Assembly (NCBI GenBank): GCA_903772945.1
Contig: CAICTM010000167.1
Span: 38,082-102,081 of the forward strand
Origin: Seminavis robusta
Lineage: Eukaryota > Bacillariophyta > Bacillariophyceae > Naviculales > Naviculaceae
Length of the DNA: 64,000 nucleotides
Reading direction: 5' to 3'
This document shows, piece after piece, positions 20,275 to 32,800 of this stretch; position 1 is the first letter of the stretch; every line of letters starts with the position of its first letter. A model generated the notes under the pieces. That model saw only the letters and a program-made list of their open reading frames with translations. It had not been told where the DNA came from and ran no database searches. The translations under genes and the position numbers were made by a program.

Positions 20275-20830
20275 GGTGCTTTCTTCCTTTAGTCCTTGCT
20301 TCGTTTGCTTCTTCTAACACACCGGTATGTGTTCTTGGATTGTGCTGGTGGTGGCTTGGATTCGTAATGGTTTTTCATCACTTTTCTCTGTCCCGTGCAG
20401 TCTGCCGACACGTTTCGATGACACTTTGTTTTAGGGTTAGGGCACCGTGGTGGAATAAGTCGTTGGCGCACCTCCCACCTGGCCCTCGATCGTCAACGGT
20501 TAAAAATGCCAGATCCGATTTGTTGGATCCTTTGCTTTCGTATCAAAAACGTACAGCACGGTGGATAACCCTTGCGTCCACAACAACCAAGAAACAACGT
20601 GTTGCCTTGTTATCTCACTACAATCATTGAAAGAAGAGGATTGGAGAAAACAGGAGTGCTGTTGAAGGCTATAAGGTTAGGACAGTTTGGCGTTGACTCG
20701 AGGTTGTGACTATCCGCGAGGATCTCGCTCTGAGGTCGGCTATATCCACCCAGCGAAAGCCCGTTGGCGCCGTCATCGAGGCGACTCGTCACTCGACTCC
20801 CTTTGGTCCTTTTCTGCTCTTGAAAGACTC
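20275..20830. other. intergenic region between divergent genes
   Basis: About 550 bp between the divergent zinc-motif gene and the giant gene. It contains ACACCGGTATG near 20320 and no other recognisable feature; promoters of both genes are expected here. Confidence 0.35.
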
Positions 20831-20860
20831 GAATTGAATTGAATTGAATTGAATTGAATC
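20831..20860 (+). repeat. (GAATT)5-GAATC pentamer array before the giant gene
   Basis: Five perfect GAATT copies and one GAATC lie 29 bp before the ATG at 20889, so within the likely 5' UTR or core promoter. Similar GAATC arrays occur at about 46581 and 49007 (upstream of CWC25), and ATTCG at 16066. Confidence 0.85.
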
Positions 20861-20888
20861 CTCAACTTTTGCTTTAGCCGGCATCGTC

Positions 20889-23800
20889 ATGCAGCGATAC
20901 GTGGCGAAGCATCCCTTTCAGGGGGATGTCCGCCAGTCTCAACTGTCGTTTCCACAGGGGACCATGATCACAGCCAAATTGGGACAGTCGGGAGCCTGGT
21001 GGTGGGGTGCCTGCAATGGCAAGGAAGGATGGTTTCCACCAACGTACGTGACGGCTGCTCCGCAAGCAGCTCCTACACAGTCCTTTGGTCAGCCACAGCA
21101 GCAACAACAGCAACAACCAAATGTGTCCATGCAACAAAGAATGCAACAAGCTAGTTTCCCTTCGTCGGTCAACCAGCAGCAAAGACAAACATATCCACAG
21201 CAACAGGGATATCCACAGCAGCAGCAACAGCAGCAGCAACAACAGGGAGGATTTCATCAGCAACAACAACAATTTGGTTCGCCTCATCTGCAACAGCAGC
21301 AGCAACAACCCTTCAGTAATATGGCAGCGGCTAGACCACAGGCGGCTGCCTATCAACCTGCCCAAATTTCCGATCCCTTTGCTGGGTTGGACAATATGGG
21401 GCCTTCTGCTACTGGGTTTGGAGCCACAACTTCCCAGTTGCCTTCCCCTGATTCTACCATGCCTACTGGAATGCCAGCGGCTCAGGCACAAAGCATGGGA
21501 GCCTTGCCCGGCTTTGGATCGCCCGCCAGCAGCCAAGGGCCACCGTCTCCTCTCAGGACTACTTCTGCAGCTCCTCCCGCTGCACCATCTCCTACACAAG
21601 CTCAAATTTCAAACATGTCCGTTTCACAGTTGCGAAATTTGGCACGAGAGCGAGGCGTCGATGTCTCCAATTGCATTGAACGCGGAGACATGGTGCAGCG
21701 ACTTCAAGGAGCGTCCACCATGCGAGGAACTTCTGGTACTGGGGGAATTCCTTCTCCTGGGCGTTCCACGTCTCCTGTACCACCATCGCAACAACAACAA
21801 CAACAACAAGCAGCACAGCGATCCCGTCCTCATACACCCCAACAAAATGCCAGCGCGTCCAGAGCTCGATCCACCAGTCCAGTTCCTCCCGCCAAATCTC
21901 GCACAGTGTCGGCTGTCCCAACTCCAGCTAGTGCTAAAAAGGCGCAAGAAGCATCCGCTGCCCCACAACAACGAACACCACCCAGACCGAGCAAATCGTT
22001 TTCGTCGGTGAGCTCCAAAGAGAGCCCAAGTCCGAACAAGGCTAAGGGTGCTCCCCCGCGAAGCCATTCACAGTCACCCTCCAAGCCAGGGTCGCTCAAA
22101 GACATGGCCGAGACGGCAGAAGCACGTGTGGCTCCTTCTGCAGGGACAAAGGGTCCCACACAACTTTCGCCAGAAGAACTGAGAGCCCTCAAGGAACGGG
22201 AACGAGAAGAAGCCGACCAAAAGGCACAGCTGCGACGGGAAAAGGCAGAAATGCGAGGACATCACGAACCCGAAACCAATGCTGGAGGAATTGGAACCAG
22301 TGGAATTGCATTGTCTACAACAGCCTCGGGTGAAATCGAAGTTGGATTGTCAACACGATTGCAAGAAGAAAGCGAAGCCAGCAAATACGTCACATTCAAT
22401 GCGTTTGATTATTTGTCCGGTACTACAGGTGGCAAACCTACGCGAAAGTTCTATCCCATCTACCGAGTTCCACCCTTTTGGGCTCTTTTGAATTTGCAGA
22501 CGTACATTCGAAGACAGCCCATTCCACCTGAAAAATTGAATGATCGCGCAGCCATGTATGAACGATTGGCCAAGGCGCTCAGCTTTGTCTCGCATGTCTG
22601 TGCCGAGTCTCCGTCGTTGAGATACTTGAGACACAATCACATGGCTTGCGAGGCATGTATCAAGCTGATTTCCATTTTGCCCCATTCAGCAGGTGCATCG
22701 GGAAAGAATTTGGATGCGCTATTTTTGAATTTTATCAATGTCTTTGTGCCTCTGATTGACAAGGTGCAGCCAAACCAGCAGCTTGTCTTGCCTGGTGGAT
22801 GGCAACAACCAGACTATTGCAATATTTGCCTTTACGTTGTTCGAAACTGCGGCGACAACAAATGGAGTTTCACGATCTGCAACACCAGCAAGGACGGTCT
22901 CGAATACCACCCTTCGTCCTTTGACCCAGAAACTGGGCGTCAGTTGAAGCAGCTTGCCATGACAATTTGGGAAATTCCGTCTGCCAGGCTCCTAGATTCG
23001 ACGTTCTGGATTCTGCTATTTCGCATGCAAGTCTACCCTTCGCGAAAGAACACAGCCGAGTTCCTCTACACGAAATTGCTTCCGGCATTGAACTCGAGGC
23101 CGCTTCTTTCCAATTTGGATCAAGGCCCCGCTGAATACCTCGAAGTCCCGGACGCGATTACTGCCTCCACGATGCATCCCTTGGCAAGGTTGGCTCTGAC
23201 CACCAGTCCTGCCATAGGGCAACGTAGCTCTGTTTACTCGACCCTCTTGGTGATGAACGCGGCGCTCAGTCTAGCCTACAAAGAAATTGAGAATGCACCG
23301 GCTCACTCGTTGGACCCGGAAGACACTCGTATTCTCAAGCTGGCGGGAAGAAACTTGTCCAGTTTTGCCGCCACTATGGATCCGTCAAAGGTCGGAGACG
23401 ACACCTTGCTCGCTGGTCTTTCGGCAACGTGGGATTTTTTGGATCGATTCCTGAAGAAAATCAACTACACGGCGTCCAGACCTATGGATCAGTACAGTCA
23501 TGGCCTGTCAAAGTCAGCAATGAAAGACGAATTCTCGAGAGGAATCATCACGTCACTCAAAACATCGGCTGGCAGCGCGGCGCATCCTCTGTTTGGACGG
23601 ATGCGACGAGATGACTATGAAAATGTCGTCAAGAGGCTGATGGGCGATCCCAGGCAAGATCCCATTTTGATCCCCGCTGTCCTCACCGATGAAGGATTGC
23701 CCCCAGTGGCTATTGACTATGCCACGGCATCGTCTTCCTTGCAACGAATCGCGGATGCCTGCAGTCTTCTTCTCCAGCAACGACGACTCGTGAAGAACTC

Positions 23801-26800
23801 TCCAGCATTTGCAGCTTCTGCGGCGCAGTATTGCTTGACCCACATCCTGCCCATGCCCAACGCGGATCCCAAGTTTTGTTTCTGGAGGAAGGGTCAGATG
23901 CGACGCGAAACGCAAGTCAATTTGTTGTTTTTGATCCGTCGTATTGTCCGAATCTACGCCGCGGCGACAGCCTGTGTTCAACAGTCACGTGGTTTGGTGG
24001 CCATCAGATCAACGGCACTAGCAGCAGGTGCTTGTGTCGCGGACGCTATCTGTCGAGTCAAAGCAGTGGATGACCCTAGTGCCTTCTGTCTCCATTACTC
24101 GGGGCTATGTGAAGGTCCCACGGAGCCGTTCGGCATAGAGGCTGGCAGTTATGACTCACTCGGGTCCAATTTACCGATATATGATCCTGTGCTGTGTGCA
24201 CTCCGTTTTCAGTGTCTCGATTATTTGCGGGGTCTCACATTGAAGGACGACGGCAGCAAACGCAATACGATTTTCAATTTTGACAAGAGTCTCACTGCCA
24301 TGGATGGAGATCTGGTTCTGATCAATCAGCTCTCGATTCAGTTGGCATTTCAGCGTCCTCACCCACCCACGCCTGAAGCGGTCGCCAACCATGCCACGAT
24401 GCTCATCTCGGGAAGGAACGGATCCATGTTGGAGGTGCTTCCTGATTTCGAGTATTTCCGTGACATAGTCTTTGCATTCCGTCACGCGGTCTCTGGAAAG
24501 GCCCAAACCGCACAAGATGTCCCCGACACTCACACCTGGTTGCCCTCTGATGCCACTCTTCACTGGGAAGTGAAGCGCATCCAAAAGGACAATCCCTTGC
24601 TCGAGTACTCGGTCAAGGCATTCCATGGGCACCCTCAAGGGTTTGTCGAAGTCGTCGCGCAGCAAGCTACTGTCAAGACCAAGCAGAAAGGTTTCCTGTC
24701 ACTGTTTTCCAGCAAAGAAAAAGAAGTCCGGGCTCGACTTTCCTCTGCTGATCCCAACACGGTAATCAACTCTTGTGGAGAAAAGTTTCTGAACAAACGG
24801 TGAGCACCCACGTTGTTTGTGCCCGCCGTCTCCTTTTGCTTTGGCGAATTATCTTTTGCGAACTTCTCATCTTTCTGCCATCTCCTCTTATTAGGAACGC
24901 CAAACCCATTTCTGTTCACACGGAGGATGACATTCTACACCTTGAAAACAAAGAGCTTCCTACTTTCGGACATGTCCTTAGTCCCTCGGACTCGGAGAGA
25001 TTTGTGCAGTTCCTTACAGCACCGTACATTCGAATCCCCCTGATCATGGATTTCTTCGCAAATGGAGACCCCACCCGTCTCTCCGGCTTGAAGACCAAGT
25101 CCCTGCAAATGATTGTTGACGCCGCGCTCTTTGAACCAGGCCGATGGAAGCCTGCTGACTACACGGACACGATCACTGAGATTCCGGTGGTTAACTATGA
25201 CAAACTCGAGGAATTACTGGCAACGGCGCATGGAACAATGTTCAACGAAATTGCTAAGTCTCCTGACGTGATTACGACTTGCGTCGTCAAAATGCTTGAA
25301 CGAGCACTCGATATGGATGTCGGGAAATATACCAAGAAGGCCTCCTCTGGGCCTCTAATTCTCTACCTTATTCGACTTGCTGTGCGCATTGAGGGATACA
25401 TGAAATATGCGTTGAAGAAATGCATCCCCGGCCAACCAAGGCCTCGCGGGCTCGAGTCACTGAGCAACATCAAAGTGGAGGCTTCCTTAAAGAAGATCCG
25501 TGCACTGTTGGATTCACAGGCCATTCCCACCCTGGAGTACTGGATCCACCCTAACCGTTGCAAAGACGTTGACGTGATGAATCTTGTTCACGCACATTTG
25601 CTGTATCTGTTCAAAAACTACGACTACGAAGATTTGGATTACCGTGCAGTGTCAGTCATTTTGTCTTCCCAAGTCTACTTGACCATCAATCACAGGTTCA
25701 GCACGAAGGTGTACGATGACCTACAGGACACCCACAACCCTACAGCTCCGCCACCGTCCATTCAGATTGCTCAGTCCGAGGTTTTCGATGTGATTCAAGC
25801 GCACCGCTACAACATTCTCCGCTTCTGCAGAGAAAGAAAAGAAGATGGAGACCACGCCATGGAAGCCGTTGTTAGGGTTGCCACTGGAACTGGAAGCCGC
25901 GAGGACTCCGATTTGAAGAAGAGGCATTGGCAGAGCATTGGACACCCGACTTGCTATGGTCGATTCGTGCCAGACACAGAAGATGTCAATCTTCGCGACG
26001 GAACCTATCGAATACCGAAACCAGGCCAAACTTACGAAGAATGGATGCTCTACGTCACAACCAAGGCGGTTGGGATCGAGGTCAATCTACAGCTCAGTGA
26101 CTTTACACTGCAGAATCACAAGATGACGCTTCTGGACCCGCACATTATGGAGGATCCCGACTTCGCGGAGACGCGACACTCGGCGCTGAAAGATGCCAGT
26201 GATGTGGCGTGTGCCGAAGTCATGCACACGACGAACAGGTACTGGTGGCGTTTAGTGGGTCGCCGTTATGACATTGAATCATGGAGCCCCGATTCGAGGA
26301 ACTACTATGATATCAAGTGGTCGATGGATTCGAAGTTCACCAGGAAATTTCCAAACAGTTTGCGTCCGGGAGAGCGATGGATCTCGGAGACACTGGGGGA
26401 TAAGCTTGCTCTGATTCTCCCACAAACAACCCTGTATATGACCCCGAACGATCTCTCGGAGGAGCCGTTTGCTCTGTTGGCGGGATGGATCAAAAACCCT
26501 GACAGCACAGCGTCCCTTGCAACCCACACTTTGAAGGAAGTAGTTGTTTGGCAAAACCCGCCAGCCATTGCCATTTTCAATGTTGTCGAACATGGCAGAC
26601 GCCACATGCGTGTGCTCCAGTATACGTCAAACCTGTCCCTTTGCCTGCACGAGGTGAACACTGGCGAGCCGTACCCAGATCGAGTTGCAGGTATCCTGGC
26701 CCTTTCTGCTGGTGTCCCAATGACGAAGCAGCTCCCAGCTCCTTCACTTGTCGTCACGAGGGCTCTGAACTCGACCCTTGGAACACAAACATACGTGCCG

Positions 26801-29800
26801 CCGAGATTCCTTGCTGGCATAATCCCGTCAAGTCTCATTGAGAAGTACGTGTTTTGGCAGAGTGAAAACGACGACATCATTGGCTACGAGAAAACCACCC
26901 AAATGGAAGAGGACTTGGGCCCGGAGGACAAGAAAAAGGTACCCGACGCTGACGTTCCCTCATCGAGGCTCAAGATCACTCTGTCCAAGTCGACTGATTT
27001 CGACAAGACTGGTTTCTGCAATTCTGCGGCTGAAGCAATGATACAGCAAGTTCCCGTCTTGAGCGACGACAATGAAATCGAAAAGAGAGACTCCAATCAA
27101 CCCGTTCTGACGCTTTTGAGCGTACTCTGCGCACCCCCCTCTTCGCTCCTCAAGCGAGTTGGTATGCTTTTGTCGCGGTTGGATAACTTGGCTCATGTCT
27201 TGGTTTGGAGCAAGTCGCAAGTCCAATCAGCTCACTCTCCGGCTTCGATCGACGTTATCGAGTTGCCTCGCGTCAACCTTCGCTTCACCGCAAGGAGTGA
27301 GAAGACAATCGATGGAAATGTTGTCAATCGCATGTATAGCAATGACTACGACGGCCTCTACATTGCCATTTCGACGGAGGCCAGAGAAATTGCGGAAAGA
27401 CTTTTGGGGTCAATTGCTCATTTCATTGTATTGCAGAATGCAGACAACGATCTGTTTGTCCTCATTCCCGGCTGTGCTCTGCCGCGAAGGCTCCATATGG
27501 ATGGTGCTCACTTGTCTGTACAAGTCATTCTGGATCGACGAAACCAAGAATGGATCGACAACATTGGAGAAGTCCGAACGTATCTCTACCCAATCCACAA
27601 TTCACGATCTTTTCTGGTCACTCCATCCTTAGCATCGTCGCTTTACTTGATGGTCATGTACTTCATCACCGGGTCGTATCAAGACGTCTTCAAGATGGTC
27701 GAGTCTTGCGTGAGCGAAGATCTGAGCGCCGAAGAACAGCAAATCTTCAATCAGCTGGAGTTCCTTGGTAATGACTTTCACCCGGATGCGCATGCCTGTC
27801 GATTGAAGCTCTCGGTGGTCACGGTGGGTCTAGGAGCCGATTCAAAGATGAAGTGCCCATGGAGTATCAACGCGGAGATGGAGGAGTATGTGAAAAAGCA
27901 TATCCATGTATCGTCGGCGTGCCGTTTGACAACCGAAGAGGAGATGCTCCTGCTGCAACTTTGCAGTCCAGACTCTCGAGGACGACTTTCGCTCACACTG
28001 TTGAATCGCAAGGCGTTTGTCACTGCCGTGACGAGTCTTTCCAGTCTCCCAAAGGACAAAACTTTGACAGTCAAGTTGGGCGTCGAAAAGCCTCCGGTTG
28101 TCGAAAACATGGACACTGGCTTGGACATGACCATTTTCAACAACCACAAGAAGCTCATGGTGTCCAGCAAGTTGTTTGGAGCAGCGTACAGCCGACCAGA
28201 GGAAGACCTGGGACAGGGCACCAGGACTGCGTTCGGTGGCGCACGAGCCTTGGAGTTTGTCAACGCTGCCGTGTCCTCCGGTATTGAAATGGCGTCGTCG
28301 CGTTTTGGATTCCCCCTGATTTACGATTTGATGACTGGGACAGTGGGCTTCAAAGTGCACCCCAACGACAGCCCTTACAACTGGGGTCGAATGTTCTTCC
28401 GTCTGTTGCCTTCGACGGATTACAAGACAGAGTCTGCGGAGGTGTCGGTGCTCAAAATCCTAGCGGAATGCTCCGCCATTGCTCAGCATCCGAGTATCCC
28501 CAAGTTCCACATTGACAGCGGTATGACAAAGATCAAGGGGATGTTTCAAGGAAAAGATGCCGTGAGTCGGCTGATTGATCAACTGCACAATTTCCTTGGT
28601 CAGGAGAGTGTCAAGAACATGATTGCAAATCCGAGAGTGTTCCAGGAGTCAGTGCCGCGATTGGCCATGATTCTCAGTCGCCCCGAGTCGTATGCTTCTC
28701 ACCGGCTGTGGGTTGTACCGCGTATCACCGACTACTCCCAGTCCACGTTCTATCTCGACGTACAAAATTGCGCGGCGGTCAACATTCCTTTGAAGCAGTT
28801 GCAATCCTTTGCCTCGAAACCATTGGCTCCCATCAAGCTCGATTCGTTTGTCAGTAACCTATCGCGGGCTCAATTGGGATTGCCGCCAGTATCAGCGGCA
28901 CTGCCATTCGATGTCAGTACGGTTCGTTCCTCGCAGACTCATTGCTCTGTGGCAACCATGAACCGTGTCAAGTCTGATGTGTACAAATACGCCGAAAAGA
29001 CAAACTCGGAGCTCGCGCCCACACTGGTTGGCTTCACTCCTGCAGAGATCCAGTCCTTCCATACAAACCCCGCTGCCCTTAGCAAAGCCACGGCGCAGCT
29101 GAACAAACTGACCAAATCTCTGAATCATGCAATGGAGTTTGATCGGAAGTCGCTCTGGAACCTGATGAATCGATCCCTTGCTATTGCAACCAGTGACGAG
29201 AGAAGCGATACGCCAAGTGCAGGCGGCTCAGATGGCGAAATCAAGTTCATGAAATTCCGATTGGGACAGGTCAGCGAACGAGAACCTGCTGCCTGGTTTG
29301 AGTTGTTGGTAGCATCGATCCTATCCACCACGTCTGAGCACGATATTCGATCCTTGAACCCGTACATGTCGGGAGTGGCGTATAAGACCGTGACGAGTTT
29401 GACAGTGGTGGCGATGCTCACGTCGATCAGGATCAGTCAAACCCATCGCGCGCTCACAAGTCTGTCCAAGCTGATTCTGCAGCTGAGGAAGGTGAATGTC
29501 GCCAACAAGCCTGAGGAGCGCCACAAGATTGTTATAGAGATCAAGCTCCAGGCATCCAAGGTGGCTCTGGATGTTGCCAACGAGAGGCACTACATGAAGA
29601 TGAACGCACAGAACCCAAATTTCATTGAGTTTGACCCTCGGTATCTTGTCTTTGAATTCACGTACTCACTGATGCTGCGCAAGAGTCAAGTCATCCTTGT
29701 GAACAAGCTCATGAACAGCCTGCGAAATGGCAAGTCAATGTGTCATCAAATGATCATGGGAGCAGGAAAGACGACAGTCGTGACTCCGTTGCTTGCATTG

Positions 29801-32800
29801 ATGCTGGCAGATGGCAAATCTCTTGTCACTCAGGTTGTCCCGCATGCCCTGCTGGACTTTTCGCGAGGTGTGATGAGAGAGAAGTTTGCAGCTGTTGTGA
29901 GGAAACCTGTCTTCACATTCAAGTTTGATCGCAGCACGACAATCTCTCGGGATCTCTACTTGAAGCTCTGCAAAGCCCGAGATAGCAAGGCTGTCATTTG
30001 TGCGACACCGACAAGTGTAAAGTCTTTCATGCTGAAATTTGTGGAGATGATGAAGATCTTGGAAGAGAAGAAATTCGGAAGGAAAACGTACAACCCCGGA
30101 AACAACGGATTCTTCTCTAATTTCTCCCTCTCGGCCATTGCCAGGCGTTTCAAGGACCAGTCCGTCCTGGTGGACCTGAATGTCGAGCCTCAGGATGTGT
30201 ACTACTGCGCCGAGATCCTGAAGCTCTTCAATACGGGTGTCCTGCTACTCGACGAAGTCGATTTGATTCTGCATCCGCTCAAGAGTGAGCTCAACTGGCC
30301 CATCGGACAAAAGGACCCCATTGACTTTAGTCGTTCTAAACTTGGTATGGGTCTTCGTTGGAATATTCAGTGGCACGCCTTGGATGCTATCTTCTACTAC
30401 TCCAAGAAGAAGATGTCAGTGGCTTTCAAGGATAGTCGGGAAGCCATAACCATTTTGGAACAAATATCCAACATGATCCAACAGGGTATTGCGGCGAAGC
30501 ACATGCAGCAAACGCCTCACTTGGTCCTGCTGAATAAGGCATACTATCACAAGGAATTGAAGCCCTTGATTGCACGCTGGCAACTTCTTTACTTGAGAAA
30601 CAAGAGGCTCCCGACGGTGGATGATAAGCATCTTCTTTCCTACATGATCAATGGGCCAATGAAGGACCGGCAGGCAGCATCTGCTGTCCAGGTCGCCCTC
30701 GACGATGAGTACATGAAGATGCTGAATCTCAGTCATGATATTCTCAGGAACTACCTGCCTCATGTCATGTCAAAGATCAATCGAGTGAGCTTTGGCTTGC
30801 TGTCCAAAGCGGACCTAAAACTGTCGCTCGAGCAAGAACCAAACATCTCCTTGACTCGAAGGCTCGCGGCCGTCCCGTTTGTTGGCAAAGACATTCCAAG
30901 TCGGGCGAGTCAGTTCTCGCAGCCAGATATTGTCATTGGCCTCACTATCCTTGCCTACAGGTACGAAGGGCTTCGATTTACTGATTTTGAGAACGTCATG
31001 ATGGAATTACGAGAGCAGCTTGACTCTGAGTTTGGACCACTCCACAAGCGCCCATCGGCGCTGCGATACAAGGAATGGGTGGAAGAAGCTGGCGGAAAGG
31101 TTCGCGGACCAAGAGAGGGCGAAAACGAAGGCGGTGACAAGGGAACTGCCGATGCCTTCAAACGAGCTCCGATGGGCCGTGTCGGTGGCAGAGGCGCAGA
31201 CGACATTTGGCCTCTGCACCTTTTGGATTTGAAGGATGAACATCACATGGGAGTTACATTCAACCTGTTGAAGAACCTCCCTCACGTGATGCAATTCTAC
31301 CTGGAAACTTTTGTCTTCCCACTTACCATGGAACATCACCACGAGAAGGTGAGCGCTTCCGGACAGGACCTTGGGGGGGACATGTTGTTTGGAAGACGTG
31401 TTGGTTTCAGCGGAACCCCCAGCGACCTCCTTCCCGAAGAACTTGGTCAGTGTCAGTACGATGACTGTGTCGACGGACAGATTTTGGACTTTTTGATGTC
31501 TGAAGCAATCGTTTCGAGCAGGTTGCTTCGGTCTGATTGGTCTGCCAAGAGCCTGCTCAACGAGATTGCCACCGCCAACCCGCCGTTCCATGCTCTTCTC
31601 GACTGTGGTGCTTTGGTGACCGGTATGAGCAATCTTGACGTGGCACGATACTTGCTCACAAATGGCCTGCCCAATGAATTCGATGGAGTGGTGTTCTTGG
31701 ATCACAAGGATCGCAAAATGATCTTGATGAGACATGGCTTGAACGTTGTTCGACTGAATCAAGCTGGTATTCCGCCTCACCGTCGATTCTCATTCTACGA
31801 TCAAATCCACACCACGGGCATGGATATTCACCAAACTATCAATGCAAGGGCTGGTATGTGCACCGAGCGGGAGGCGGTGCGATCGATCTGAATTTGTTTC
31901 GAATTGCTGCTCACCTTTTACAATGTTTGCGTTTTGATGTTTCTCAACTATCAGTGCTCACCCTGGGTAAAGACATGACCTTCCGTGATTATGCACAGGG
32001 TGCTTTCAGGATGAGGGGTATTGGAAAGGGGCAAACCATTGAGCTCTTTGTTATTCCTGAGGTGATGCGTTTGGTCAATGATCAGTTTCAGAAAGTGCAG
32101 GCCGGACGGGCAAAGGCCAATGCACAGCAACAACAAGCGAGACCACCAGCTCCGGCGCCAAATCCAAATTCGTACGGCTCGGATCTTTTGTCTTTGTCAG
32201 ACCCGTTGTCTGTGTCCACGCCATACACGCCAGTGACAGGAGCAGCAGCCAACCAGGGAAGACAGCTGTTGATCAATGTTGCTGCATGGTTGACCATCAA
32301 CGGCATGAAGAGCGAAAACATGCAATTCCGAATGCTGTGTCATCAGAGCATCGACAACGTCTCGAGAAAGAAAGCATATCATCTAATGGCTGCTTGCTAT
32401 CGAGAACTCACACAGCTTGCCTTTGCATCCCGTGTGAAGGAGTACTTGCCCGGCAGCGGCGGAAGTCCTGCAAAGGCTCCCAAAGCCAGTGACATTGCGA
32501 GCGACGTGGAGCCAAAGAAGACAGCAAACAGTATGCTCTTTACGGATGATGCTGAAGCGATTCGGTCGGTAGTGTGGGCAGGAACCGGCGGTGGTGCCAA
32601 TCGGCTTGGTGTTGTCGGTATTGATAAGATCCAACAGAGTGTCGACATTCTTACAGAGCGATTGGACTTCACTGTCCAGAATAGCATTCCGTTGCCGGTT
32701 CCTCTATCTGATACTCTTCGCAATAGTATCCTGCGACGAAAAGACTTCATCACAACAGATTACGACAAGGCAGTGGTGGACAAGATTTTGATGGTGCTGG

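Noticed and set aside
20831-20860. GAATT array as a heat-shock element
   Set aside because: Heat-shock elements alternate GAA with inverted TTC; here all units are in one orientation.
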